A stretch of DNA of 64,000 nucleotides. It comes from Actinomortierella ambigua. Its lineage: Eukaryota > Mortierellomycota > Mortierellomycetes > Mortierellales > Mortierellaceae. Below are positions 12,310 through 24,800 of this stretch, piece after piece. Within the stretch, counting starts at the first letter, position 1, and each line of letters begins with the position of its first letter. Location of the stretch: NCBI GenBank assembly GCA_016098155.1, contig JAAAJB010000041.1, forward strand, positions 37,307 through 101,306, given 5' to 3'. The translations under genes were made by a program, and so were the position numbers. Under the pieces are notes generated by a model, which worked only from the letters and a program-made list of their open reading frames with translations, ran no database searches and was not told the DNA's origin.

Positions 12310-12434
12310 CTGTCGCTGTTGCTGTTGCTGTTGAGGTGTGAGTGGAGAGGAATATCGGTCTTCTTATCAGCAACCTCTCTGGCCTCTGAGCGAGAGAGTG
12401 GGCCGTCTTGGAGAAGTTGCTGTTGGTTCATCAT
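10554..12434 (-). CDS. UXS1: UDP-glucuronate decarboxylase (UDP-xylose synthase)
   Basis: Exons 11324-12434 and 10554-11152 join in phase to 569 residues. The enzyme converts UDP-glucuronic acid to UDP-xylose with bound NAD. Residues 1 to about 250 are low complexity (poly-Ser coded by a CTG/CAG-type run, Asn, Thr and Pro-rich) with no signal peptide or membrane anchor, unlike the animal Golgi enzyme, so a cytosolic location is likely. From residue 256 the SDR fold begins: [16 protein letters not shown] is the NAD-binding glycine motif, LLASTSE carries the catalytic Ser region across the intron, and Tyr398-Lys402 in YDEGK are the catalytic pair. Later motifs [10 protein letters not shown] and [10 protein letters not shown] are typical of the family. 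The fold region is of normal length; only the N-terminus is extended. UDP-xylose would feed wall or capsule glycans. Confidence 0.93.
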
Positions 12435-13250
12435 GCGGGGTGAAGGAAAGGTTGTGAAACAGAGTGAAAGTGAAAGAAAGGCAGGATGAAGAGGAAAGGA
12501 GAAAGTGAGGGGAGTGGAGATAGGAAGAGAGAATATATACCCAATGCGCGCGTTTCTTTATTCCGAGAAACGGAGCGAGAGTATGGATGGATGGATGGTT
12601 GAGAGCACAGAGTGGAAAGAAAAAAAAAGATGCGAGAAATAAAAGAGAAGTGAGGAGGATGGGGGGGGGAGCTGGGTAGAGGCTGGCTTGTGCTCTTTGC
12701 CTAGGCTGAGGAGCGAAAGGTGCCAATGCTATTAAGCGGCGTTGGATACAGGGAAGAGAGGAGGCTCTTTTAGTGGCTCGTCTTCTTCTTCACTTTTTGA
12801 TTGTGGCAACTCTTTCTCTCTCTTGGTGTGCCTAATTGCAATGAATAATGGAGTCAATGGATGAATGCGTAATGTGAAGGACGAGGGATGTGACAAAAGT
12901 GCAGACCGGAACAATAAAAGAAAAAGAGACAAAAAGAAGTCCTAGAACTTGATTGCCCCAAGGGTCACACGCCCTTCCCCTTTTCAGCCCCCCTCTTCTC
13001 ACCTGCAGCCGCATCCTCTCTCCTCCTCCTCCTTCTCCTCCTCCTTCTCCTTCTCCTTCGCCTTCTCCCTCCCCTTCTCCTCTTTTTCTTCCTCTTACTG
13101 CCACCATCGCCCACGGAAAAACGTTTCAATATTTTTTTGCAACCTGCTAGCCAATTCGCTAAGAAACGGTGTGGGAAAAAAAAAATAAAGGTTTCGTGTT
13201 CAAGACTAATAATGGGCGATCATCTTTCAGCGGGTTCCTTGTCCCCAACT
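12435..13250. other. Promoter/intergenic, pyrimidine-rich
   Basis: Upstream of the UDP-xylose synthase gene. ATATATAC around 12533 could serve as its TATA element. 13020-13090 is an almost pure CTC/CTT tract on the plus strand. Frames here are artefacts of that composition. Confidence 0.5.
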
Positions 13251-14566
13251 TTAGGCTTGTGCGTGCTTGCTACTCTTGGCAAACGACTCGCGTCCCGTGC
13301 CGAGCTGAGCGAGCTCAAACGCGCTGACCACCGACTGCTCCGATCGATCCCAACCCACTTTGCCGAGCACCTCGCCACCAATCTTGGTGTTTGCTTTTTG
13401 TGGCAGCTGGCTAAGCACCTCGCCGTTGCGCATGAGAACTAGGGTGGGCAAATCGATTGTGGTCGCCTGCATACTGATACGGAATCGGTTGGCCATCTCC
13501 TCTCCACCTGGCTCCATGTCCAGATCGACTTTGGCAAAGTGCACATTAGCCCTCGAATATCTATTTATAATCATATTTTTTTTGTTTGTTTTAGAAACAA
13601 ATGAATTTGAAGAAAAGGGTCGGATCCCCGGTAAGCAACTACATTCCCCCCCTTTTTTTTGGCCAGCTTTCCGATACAAGATATACATGATCAAATTCCG
13701 TCATTCCCCATCACACATTACTTGATCGAACAACGCGCCTGAACGGCCTCAAAGTACCGACAAGGCGAACTCCATGTTGTGTTGAGCGAGATTACCCAGT
13801 AATGGGATGGGTCCAAGTCCGACAGCTTCATGGTGCCATCGCTCTCCTCCTTGGAAAGTGATGAGCCGTCCTGCTGATCATCCTCGCCAGTGATGTCGCT
13901 CTTTAGCGGCTCGCCATCATCATCAATTTCTGCGAGCTTCGACGTCTGTGGCCGCCGATGTGTCACCATGCTAGAGCCCTTTGCCGCTGACGAAGAACCT
14001 GCCTGTCGTTCACCTGACTGCCTCACTCCAGATGTTGAAAGATGGTCGAGTTGTGCTAGATTGAGCTGCCATACATTTGATGGTCCCCGATATGACGGCA
14101 GAGGGAAGAGCGAGAAGATGACTAAATTAAGGATGACGAAGAAGAAGAAGGGGGCAAGTCAGTCATTTCCGAAGAGTACAAGTCAAAACACACACAACGA
14201 AACGAAGTTCGGATGTGAGAATGATCCCTTACCCATCCACAAGAATAAAAACAGAAACAGGCGCCAGCGCCCATTCCAGGACGATCCTGCAAAATTAAAG
14301 CGGTCGTCTTGGATGTACCATAATCCGTATGTTGACAGGGTTTTTCCATACAGCGCAAAGACACTAACGAGCTCCTCAGCAGACTGGGCGCCCTTGATCT
14401 TCAGAAAGAGTAGCGCAAGTACTGGCAGAAGATATCGAAGGTATGGTGTAACGGTCTTGGAGCTAATGTATTCGGGATGCTCGATGGCAATCAACACAGG
14501 AAAGGAGATTGCCAGTGCCACATTGAGAACATAATGTGGAAGGAGTAGTCGCTTGACTAGGGACAT
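13251..14566 (-). CDS. TMX2-like thioredoxin-related transmembrane protein
   Basis: Exons 14233-14566, 13722-14121 and 13251-13560 join in phase to 347 residues. The N-terminal ~130 residues hold hydrophobic segments (around 10-30, 40-60 and 100-120) that anchor the protein in a membrane, with the TMX2-like LPSYRGP motif after the last one. A Ser/Asp-rich linker (about 145-210) follows, then a thioredoxin fold (about 215-330). The redox site reads W-S-S-P-C (Cys232), so the first Cys of CxxC is Ser, as in animal TMX2, which also has a single-Cys site. ARVxF-type NVHFAKVDLD and the cis-Pro loop IDLPTLVLM are visible. TMX2 proteins act in the ER and at ER-mitochondria contacts; the single Cys suggests a holdase or regulatory rather than disulfide-reducing role. 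There is no KKxx-type retrieval signal at the C-terminus (ends HAQA). Confidence 0.82.
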
Positions 14567-15278
14567 GTGTGAAGTAAACGATGTTTGAAATTGATGAGAT
14601 GGGTGTAATCCTTCTTAGGCTGCCGAAAAAGGGTCTGTCTGTTGTGCATCCACAACTCGCACAAAAATTGGCTGTCTATCCGATTGTTCGCACCACACCA
14701 CAGTAGGATTGCCTGCAACGGCTAAACCATCCACTCCACTGCGTCATACCAGCCGATGGCGACGATGAAAGTGCAGCTGGTGGCAAGCGCATCAAACAGC
14801 GCTCTTAGCACGCTCAGCATCGACAATGTGAAAATACGAGGTACAGGGTACAGGAGTGGAGTGTACAAGAAAATAGGGAGGCGCGACTATCCACGTCAAG
14901 TGATCACTGTCCACACGCAAAGGGCTGTCTGAGTAAAGGGGGGAGGGGATAAAATATCGTAAAATAGACCCTCGCGGACACCCTCGCATGTCCGTCCGTG
15001 GACAGAGAAGAGGAGGGGGTATGACAACAGCGAGGCGCATCGTGAGGTTCTCTATTTTGTTCTCTCCCTCTCTGCCTCTTTCTCTTCCTCTTTCTATTTC
15101 TCCTCATTTTCTTCTCTTCCTTCAGCATATCCATTCTCCTCACACAAATCTGTACAATAGGCCCATTCGTTCCCAGAGGGTCCCCTTTTGGTGCTAATAT
15201 CTTTTCCGCCAACTATCCTACATCCACTTCCTCATCCTTCCTCAACTTCCTTTTGCAAGAGATTTTCAACTACGCTGC
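14567..15278. promoter_or_regulatory. Divergent promoter region TMX2-like / alpha-arrestin
   Basis: 712 bases between two start codons on opposite strands. The arrestin side contains a long CT-rich stretch (15055-15125), the usual composition ahead of fungal start codons. No gene seen. Confidence 0.5.
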
Positions 15279-18200
15279 ATGGTTACTTACCCCTCCACTT
15301 CACATCCTGGACTCCCTAATGACATGAATGGTCCTCCACCCCAGTACCGCCAAGATAATGGCTTCGATACATATCCTGACAACCGATCGGGCGCAGGACT
15401 TTTGTCTTACTTTGGCCTCGGACCCGCCCCCTCTGCGGAAACGAAGCCACACCTTCCTCCGTCGACCTATCCCTACTCCACTCAATACGAGCAACCACCA
15501 CCTCCTCCACAGCAGCAACAACAACAACCTCAATCAGGACATAGCCAAGGAGCGCACCATGACTTCTCAGCCATGACCCTGCTGCCCACCAACTTTCGAC
15601 CCATGACCACTCAGCCTTCCAAATGCAGCAAGCTCAAAGTGCGCATTTACTTTGACTCGACTATCTTTCAAGCTGGAGGCACCATTTTCGGACGCATGGA
15701 AATTACAGCCACCAGCTCTCGGTCCCTCAAGCTCGGCGAGATTGCCGTCGAGCTCGCCGCCTATGAAGGTAGATATGTCTCCGCCTCCAACCCCCCAAAG
15801 AATTGGATCCGTTGTGTCTCGGGGTGCCCCGCCCTCCCCTCTTCGAAGAAGGTCCACACGTCATGCTGCCAAGGGAGGAGGGGAAAACACTCCACATACA
15901 CCCCCCTTTTTTTCTATTGTCCCTGTGAACATGGCTGACAAAATCAATTGCATACACAATAACAACAAAATATATTCAATAGAATTGGCGTCGCGGGAAT
16001 GCACGGCAACGCAGTCGTTCTTATCCTCCAGGCTTTGTTTCCAAGGCAATGGCATTCCGCCCTCCAACGCTGTCTATGGGTTGAGCGATGAGAATGGCTT
16101 CTTCATGGCACGAAAGGGCAAGACCACTTTTCCATTTGCCTTTCAGCTTCCCCTTGATTGTCCAAGTAGCTTGATCTTTGGGGCCACAGCAAGCCTCCGC
16201 TATGTTGTCACTGGGTAAGGAACCATGATCGTTGGATCCACTACGACGCCTAGCGGTTTTATATCATTCTTGAGGACTTGGCCGTTAAAACAGCTTATTT
16301 CTCTCTTTCTTTCTTATTCTCAACTAGATTGGTACAAATCTACTATCATGGCAAGGAGGAGCTAGTGGCAAAGTCTAAAGAAGCGTTCGTTGTAGAGGCA
16401 TGGGATGGATACAACGCCGAGCACCGTATGCCTGTGCGTGCCAGTAATTCGACAAAGTTGTTCTGGGGAGGCACTGGATCGCTGGAGCTGGAGGCTGTGC
16501 TACCGGAAACACTACATAGTGCAGGGGGTAATCTGTCTGTCGAAATCCGTGTCCGGAACAACACAGCTCGCAAAGTACAAGGCGTTCGCCTGGGAGTGGC
16601 ACGGCAGCTCATCATGGTCGCTGACAAGGAAAAGGCTGAGCAGAACCCACACCTCAAGATCGATACCACGAGTGTCTCTGAAACAGTCGGCACCCAAGAG
16701 TACAAGACGTCGACGTATCTCTTTGATCCGGGCGAGGAACGCATCATGACCCTCAACATGGCCATTCCCATCAACGCTCGAACCATCCGTGGAACAGCTC
16801 TCTTTGAGGTGACATGTTCTGTTGTCATATCTATGCTCCTTGGCGCGTTCAGGTACAAAACAACTGCATTTGCCACTTGCTTGGCCTCTCTTGAATGTCT
16901 TCAAGAAACGGATTTACATGACATTAACAATACATTCATTGGTGACTTTTTATAGCGGCGAATTGTCCGTTGAACTACCTGTAAAGATTTGCCACCCAGC
17001 GTCGTTGACACCAGCACCTAAACCTACTTTCTTGTCAAATCAATACAACCTGGAAGATGGAGACTTTGATGTGGCTAGTGACTCTGGTCGTGGCGCAATA
17101 CAGGAGACGGCGCGGAGAGTGGGGTCGACCTCAAGTCAAGCCCGGCCGATATCACCGCAGCGGGGAAGAGATTTCGAAGGCTCGGTTGGGGGCGGAGCAG
17201 GCGATGGAGAGCAGCTTTCGCAACAACAGTATCCTCAAGGAGACCACGAAGACGATCGTCAGCTGTCACCTGCCAACTCCATCACCTCCATCCGCTCGAT
17301 TCTCTCGAAATCCAGCAAGCTCAGCAAGCTGGCGGACAGGATTGGTCGGTCGACGAGTCCAACAGCTGTTTCGCATCGCGGCATTGAGAATGATCCCAAA
17401 AAGCGAGCCACCCAGAAATCAACGCCACTGGGGCCTGCACAACCCATTGCCTATGTGCCTGCTGTCGAACGCGTCCGATACACCCCGTTTCAGGCTCCTC
17501 CGACGGCGAAGGCTAAAGAATTTCTCAAGGCCGCAACCGATTATCAGAATCAGCTGGGCCTATCAGGTGTATTGGAAGGGTATGAAGACAGAGAGATTGA
17601 TCTGGCCGACGGTGCCATGGCCACGGCGATTCATGACTGGCTTGCTCGGAAGGAGGCCGATACTGCTGGTGCCGAGCTCCAGCGTGGTCGCAGTAGGCTC
17701 AAGAAACGCGGCGGAATTACAGCAAACCGCCAGCTAAAACAGGATGATGATCCATGGCAAGACGATCAAGAGGGTGCAAGGCGTACTTCGCCAAGGCCTA
17801 TCCCGATATCGACATCGCCTCATAGCCGGCAGCCAAGATCGCCATCATTCGGTTCTCCCGTGGATGACTCCCCAAGAGGTGACTTGTGGTCGCAACAGGC
17901 GTCGCCGACAACAAGTGGATCATTCGCTATTCCTATTACAACCCGACGTGCACCAGCAGCTCCTCAGACAGAGGCCTATGGTAGTGCTCCGGAGGACTCC
18001 ATTGTAACACCACCATTGTTCCATCGGCCTCTACCATGTCCACTGCCATCGCCACCACCCAATGCTTCGCCTACAAGACCAGGTGATAGGTTTGGTGGAC
18101 CATTACCAGCAGCAGCCTCTTCGGCCACTTCAACATCGTCGATCCAACCACAGACCCAGTCACAGGCCCGCGCGCGATCCCCATCCCCTGTCCTGGTCCA

Positions 18201-21200
18201 GACTCCTGAGAACATCCAGCTAGCCCGTGAGGCATTCGAGCGTGTGAAACGGATGAGCTCTCCTGTTCGGGATTCATTCCCCTCGTCGTCGCATGAAGAA
18301 AAAGATCGACTACCACCGCGTTCCTCGCGACTCTCAGGTCAGCCCATCACGGGTTCGGGTACTGGATCGCTTCCAGAGGGGGCTGGATCGGTGCCGAGAT
18401 CAGCGGCACCTCGAGGCCCAGCCGCCATTGTGTCTGAAGAATGCATGACGAAATATGACCAGCAGGACTTCGCTGAGCCCGCAGTAGCGCCAGAGCTGCT
18501 CAAAGTTGCGCGGGAGGGCAAAATCAAGGTGCCCGTGCCGACACTGACGGGATCACAGCAGTCTGCCCTTTCCAAGCTACTACGTGATGCTGCCGAGGAC
18601 GATCAAGACGACCCGTCGCCCTCGCTGCCGCATGACCCTTCAGCCTCGACCACTGGCCCCTTCCATGAGACCGTCGCCCCGGCCACCGTTGTACCACCTG
18701 AGAGAGACTGCAAGACACCCGAGTTGAGCCACGTGCCGATGAACCGACCATTACCAGCGCCCAAGGCCAAACCCAAGCCAGACAACCTAAGGCAACAACC
18801 GCGCGAACAGAACGTTTCTTCGCTCCCACCTCAGACCCACCCGATGGCCGCCCAGCATCCAGCAGCCCCAGTGCCTGCGCCTCGACCCTCTAGAGCGCCG
18901 CAGCCGCAACCGACTTACCCTGTACCCCCTTCTGCTTCGCTCGCAGCCCCTCGAAGGAGCCCTAATCCTAACCATGTCGTCAACAAGCAGGTGGCAGCCT
19001 CACAGTCCGGCCACAGAGTGGCTCCTCTCCCCGCTCCTGCTGCTCCCCATCCAATGCCGCAGCACCAGCGCGCCATCTCTCCGCCCCGAGCACCTGTCGC
19101 CATGTCCACCACGCGGACCAAAGTCCATCCATTGCCGCCGCCGCGCACTCCAGCGACCATTGTGCCTGCTACAACCAAGAAGCCCGTTGTCGACACCACC
19201 CGAAAACCCATGGTCACACCCGTGCCAGCTGCTCGTCCAGCTGCAGCTTCTGGTACCACCACGACAAAGTCGAAGAATATCGCTGCCGCCACTACTGCAG
19301 CACCTTTGGCGTCATCGTCGTCACCGCCTTCGGGTGGGCCTGGGTTTGTGTACCCCAAGACGGCTCGCAAGCCTGTCGCGGCGCCCAAACCACCAGGAAT
19401 GACTGCTGCTGCTACTGCTGCTGGTGGTGTGACTACCAATCTCAAGAAAACCGGCCCTTCCTCTTCCTCCTCTATGGTGGTAGGCGTGGGAGCAGGCGCG
19501 ACATCACGGACGTCGCCGGGAGCAGTGCCTTTGCCCCCGGGAACAAGAGTCGCCGATCCTGCGGTCACGCGCGGTCCTTTCGTGGCTGCGGAGGAGCCGA
19601 CAGTGATTCGGTCGCGATCGCCGCTGCGTGAGCAACTACAGCAGCAGCAGCAGCAGCAGCAACAGCCTCAAGTCTGTCAGCATGAGCAACCTGGTCGTCG
19701 AGGTGTAGAGTCTTCACCACCATCGCAACAACAGTCTGCTGGGGCCGACCATGGTCAACAGGTTCACCACAGCCATCCCCAGGACAACCACCACCACCAC
19801 GACGTGGATCAGGATCCCTATGGGTTCCGAGCTCCACCGATCGCCATGGCCAACAGCATCCGCGTGCAAGGGATGATGACAGGCCCCTCATCATCAGCAT
19901 CGCCTCCAGGAGGTGCTTTTGTCGGTGTCGCCGCCGTACCTCCTTCCTCCGCACCTTCCTCATCGTCGCCGTCGTCTTCATCTGCGTCTCAAGGTCAATC
20001 ACGATACGCCGTCAACACCACCGTCCTGCGCCAGGCCATCGGTGCGCCACCTCGACAAAGCAACAGCTCGGGGAGCGGTGGTAATGTTGGTGGTAATGTA
20101 GGTGGCGGTAATGGTGGCCATCCTGCACGCCCGGTGTCGTCCGGTCACGGTAGCATGGCCGACCTATTCCAAGGCGCCAAGAACGTTGCCTCGGCGGCCG
20201 TTGCGGGCCTTGGGTGGCGACAGGATTCTCATCCTCCGCAAGAGACGAAAGGTGGTGGTGCTGGTGCTGGTGGTGCTGGTGCTACTGGCGTCCCGTCTTC
20301 TGCAGCTGCTGTGGCTGTTCCTCGCTCGTCCTCGCCCCCCTCATCGTCCGCCTTTGGCGGCCCAAACAACAATAGGAACAGTCGCCCTTTGGGGATCGAG
20401 CCCTTGCCCCGAAGCGCCCTTACCGACCGCCCTCTCCAGCATGATCTGACCATGAAGGACATTGATTTCCAGACCGTCCGAGAGGTGATGTTGTATCCAC
20501 AGACCTTTTCCGCCTCGTCCTCGCCCTCAACGTCTTCTCCGCTGGCTGCATCCTCCTCCTCTCCCATCTCCTCCACCGCCTCTCCGTCTTCGGCATCCAA
20601 GGCCGCGTACCCGCTCCCACCCCCGGTCCTCGATCCCACGGCGAAGGTTTCCTCACCACCACCAAAATCAACAGCAACAGCAGCAGTAGCTCGTGCAACG
20701 TCCCCCGCCCGTGCTTCGGCCCACTCCCGCCCAGACTCGCTCAGTGCCGACGTCAACCTGGACAAGACCCTCCCCAAGATCCACGAAAACGCTGCCAGTC
20801 GACTGGAGCTCCAAGCTGAAAAAAGAATGTCCGCCGCCGCTGCTGTCCTTGCTCCTCCTGCCTTGATCCCCTCAACTGTAGAACCACTCCCAAGACAGAA
20901 ATCTCCCCCTGCCTTTTCCCCCAATACCAACACACCCGCTGCTACCTCATCCTCCTCGCCATCCTCGCCATCCTCACCGTCGAGACCACCCAGGGCGACG
21001 ATGACGCGCTCCACATCGCCATCCGGGAACGCAATGGCGAGGAACGGACTTCGTGTAGGACTAACGGCCCATCATGGCCACCACCACCACCACAATCCGC
21101 CGGCTTCCCCTGGCTCAGCAGGAGGGGGAGGGGGAGGAGGAGGTGGTAGTGGTGCAGGGGCCAAGGCCGTCAATCCACGCCTGCAAGAATATATCCAGAA

Positions 21201-21231
21201 ATATAACCTTGCCGCGAATGCAAGGGGTTGA
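15279..21231 (+). CDS. Alpha-arrestin-like protein with a giant disordered tail
   Basis: Exons 15279-15768, 15983-16214, 16328-16852 and 16956-21231 join in phase to 1,840 residues. A Pro-rich N-terminus contains a PPxY motif (PPQY, residues 20-23), the docking site for Rsp5/Nedd4 ubiquitin ligases. The arrestin fold spans about 110-440: the N-lobe includes KVRIYFDSTIFQAGGTIFG and the C-lobe the ESD-type strands LSVEIRVRNN and GELSVELPVKICHP. The remaining ~1,400 residues are low complexity (Ser, Pro, Ala, Gln, His runs) with a conserved-looking end RLQEYIQKYNLAANARG. Alpha-arrestins recruit ubiquitin ligases to plasma-membrane transporters for endocytosis. Typical fungal members are 500-1,000 residues, so the tail is exceptionally long. 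The tail sits in one unbroken exon; its frame is supported by continuous openness over 4.2 kb. Confidence 0.85.
19638..19662 (+). repeat. CAG triplet run coding poly-Gln in the arrestin tail
   Basis: About eight CAG/CAA codons in a row inside the long last exon. Similar Ser, Asn, His and Gly runs follow in the same tail, which is where length variation between strains would be expected. Confidence 0.8.
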
Positions 21232-21831
21232 GAGCACTTGTGGCTATATTGCTATTTTTCCTCCACACTTTTTTCTTTTTCTTTAGACACAATGAAACAG
21301 GCAACAAAAAAAATATCATTTCAGTGTTGATAGAGGGGTGGTAAGAAGTCGGGTGGGTTTTTTATGGTACAAGGAAAAGAGAAAAGAGAAAGAAAGAGAG
21401 GAAGAAAAAGTAATCGCTGTACATGCACGTAAAAAGTAACGGGTAAAGGAAGAAAGGAAGGCGACGAAGAAGAACGTAAAAAAAAAGAAGGGGGGGGCGA
21501 AGCGTGGGCAGGAGAAAGAGTTATACATATTGTGGTCAAAAAAGTAGGCGATAATCAACATCCCTCTGTTGGAAGGGTCATGCTCATCATCTACTCAGTG
21601 ACGAAATTTGGAGGTATTGCAATAAACATGGAGCATGCACCCCTCTCCCAACTTCAAGGCGATATTGCTGGATTCTCTCTCCGGTGACATGTTTCCTGAA
21701 GGGAGTAGCAGCAAGCTCGCCTTTGTTCCTTGGAACTATTTTCCAGTGCGCCTTCCTTTTGATTTTTTTTTCTTTAGGGTGAGGGTGGGCGCTCAACTCG
21801 AACCGTATTTCCTCCTCCAAACAGAAAGCCC
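21232..21831. other. Convergent 3' region
   Basis: 600 bases between convergent stops of the arrestin and PP4R3 genes. Purine-rich with short homopolymers. No gene or RNA recognised. Confidence 0.5.
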
Positions 21832-24800
21832 TTAGTCCGAAGCCATTGTCAGCGGTGGAGTGACGGCCTGGTTCGGTGATGAATCAGACACGCCAGGTGA
21901 ACAATGACTCATGCTCGGCGGTGATGGCTGTCGTTGTTTACCATCGTCTCCTGTAGCTACTTCATCATTCGTGGACTCCGAAGAGGACGACAACGACGAC
22001 GTCGTAGTCTCCATGGTAGTGATGGTGGTGGTGGTGGTAGTGGTGGTAGTGGTGCCGACGGTGTTCTCTGCTACGTGATCTTCCTTGTCTGCGGCCTCAA
22101 CAACAGCCTCCTCCTCTCGTTTCCGCTTGCCAGCCGCCAACACCGCTGCCATCTCCACATCATTATCATCATCGCCAGGACGCTTGCTATCTCGTGTTGC
22201 GAGCTCGCTCTTCAGTGTCCCGGCAGCCTCCGACATCTCCCGCTCACGGTCAGCCTCATCCGCGCTGCTGCTGCTGCTACTGCTGCTGCTGCTGCTACTG
22301 CTGCTACTGCTGCTACTGCCTGTCCCGTCACCGCTATCACTCGCCTTCACAAACGCAATCTCTGTCCGTGGCTGCGTCGTTGTGGCGATGCCGGCGGCGC
22401 TGGACACCGTCGGCATGGGCGAGATGGACCGAGACCGTTGTGCAAGTGACGAGGACGGTGAAGGTGAAGGAGACCGACCATTGCGGCCTGCTGTATTAAG
22501 CTTGAACCGAATCCCTGTCCCGCTTGCCTTTTGAGGAGAAGATGTGGACGATCCGGTTCCTGCTGCTCCTGTGGCTGATGATGATGATGATGATTGAGAC
22601 GATAGAGACCCCTTGCCCTTGGTCAACTCAAATGCCTGTGCCATCGGATTATCCCCTTCGGCATCCTCGCCCTCTGCGCTGTCGTCACCATCCAACTTGA
22701 GCTTTTTCTTGGGTGGTGGCGTGGTATCGGACGAAGCGGACGACAAACTCGACTCTGAGCCCGAGGACGCTTGAGAGGCTGCACTTTCACCGGTCGAAGG
22801 CTTCTTGTGCAGGCTGTTGCTTCCCTCTTGCTCCTCTTCCGGCTCCTCATTGTCGACATCGTCATCTTCGTCATAATCAACCAGAGCCCTTCGTGGACCC
22901 TGTTGAGCAGCGCCTCCTTCGGCCACCGACTCCATAAACAGACCGCCATTCTCCTTGAGCTTGCTGGCTGCTGTTGTTGCTGTTGCAGACGATGCTGCTG
23001 TTGATACTGTGCTGCCAAGCTCGCCTCCTGCTTCGCCACCACCTTGGCCTTGATCCGGCACTTCATCTTCATCGTCCGAGTTGTTGAAATAGGCCTCCTC
23101 ATCGTCATCAACCGTTGACGACGACCAAGCATCGCCCTGGCGCGAAAAGTTGGACCCACGCTTGCTCGAGTTGGTCTCGCTCTGCGCCTCTGTGTCCGTC
23201 ACTGATGTGTCCTGATGTTGTTCGTATCGCCTGATCAGACCTCTGAACGTATCGACATAGTCAATATCTTTAAATTTGTCCCTAAAGTTGAGGACAATGT
23301 GCGAAATCAACGACTTGATGTTTTCCTGTTTTTTTTTAAAAAAAAAAAAATAAAAAAAATAGAAAGCAAAATATTTAGCATGACATAGAACGTGAAAGCA
23401 AGAGAGAACAAAGCAACCAATACACCTTCTCTCTTTCTCTCCTCTTCTTCACTTACCGATCGGATATAGTCGAAAAACTCGATGCATGCGGAATTCAAGA
23501 GGTTGTTGCGGTTATTGGTGGAGAGGAATGTATCAACAATAGGCCCAATGACCTGCTGTTTGACCAGATAGCGGTGATAAAACTCGTCGTTCATGCCGAT
23601 ACATGTCCTGAAGAATTTCAGCGCCGCGAGCCTCAGATGTTGATCCCGATTCTTGAGCAGGAGACATATCTTGGATGCAATCCCGCTTGAAAGGACATAG
23701 TATTTACTCCGGAACGAATGATGCCGCACAAGAAACGACAGAACCTGACAAATGCTTTCACATACTGAGGACGTTGCACGATCAAACGAGATAATACCTA
23801 AAAATAAATAGACGGTTTGAATAACATTAATATACATCTTTGATCTCATGACATGCACCTCGATCGCCTGTTCTCTTTTCCTTCTCTTCCCCCCTCCTTC
23901 TTTTCTCCCTCATCCAATATTGCTCTTACCTTCCGTAATGTCCAGCAGAGGCGATACAAACTTTGAAAAGTATTGAAGGTAAAACAGCTCGAGGAACTTA
24001 TCGGCATCTGGATCGAGGTTGCCAAAACTCTCCAACATGGCCGGCGTGCCATTTTCCGTCAGGCCCGTGTTGGTATCCAGCATTGCCCGAATAATCTCCG
24101 ACAGCTGCAGTTTGATCCCCAGCTCCTCCTCGTGCACGAACCGCGCCACGATCACATCCAGCAACTGCACCGGCGTCTTGTCCTCCGACTGCTTCACAAT
24201 GAACGACCGCAGCATGTTGGGGTCATGTTCCATCACATTGCCTAGAATCTCTGCCGCCGCAAACCGGATCCGCGTCTCGCTGTCCTGCAACGACGGCGCA
24301 AAGATGATGAACATGCCACATTGATACAGCGTCCGGTGCAGATTGCCTCGGTTTGGCAGCTGTGTCGCCTTCACCAACGAACAAAACTGTTGCACAAACA
24401 ACGTCACATCCCGCTTCTGTTCTATTGTTGACGCCGCGTCCTCCACGATGCCAAACAGCTCCTGCAGGAACGGCCTGTCTTGGTGAATGTGGTTCACAAT
24501 GTCCACGTTATGGAAAAAAATCAGTGATCCCATCAGTGACGATACACTCTCGTCCGATACCCGTGACAAGACTGTGTCCCGAAGAAATTGCAGCCGGAAC
24601 GCTTGGTGAATCTTTTGCTCAATCTCTGGGTCTCGGATAGGCACAACTTGCTTGAATTTTGACCGTTTACTCAACAACTCCCGAAAGCTCTCCTTTTCGG
24701 GGTAATCAGGGTCATCTAAAGTCGAGATTTTTGTGAGAGAAGTGAGATGAAAAATTAATAAGATCAGTGAGCATGCTCGGCCCGTCTGTCGATAGCCGCT

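Noticed and set aside
11202..12434. A 410-codon minus-strand frame as a complete protein
   Set aside because: Its last 40 codons read through the intron. The true exon ends at 11324 and continues at 11152, restoring the enzyme fold.
13000..13160. Pro/Ser-rich frames at the CTC/CTT tract
   Set aside because: Simple-sequence artefact without start or splice support.
18915..20995. Long minus-strand and alternative plus frames opposite the arrestin tail
   Set aside because: Shadow frames of a GC-rich, codon-biased low-complexity exon; the plus frame continues an arrestin domain and ends normally.
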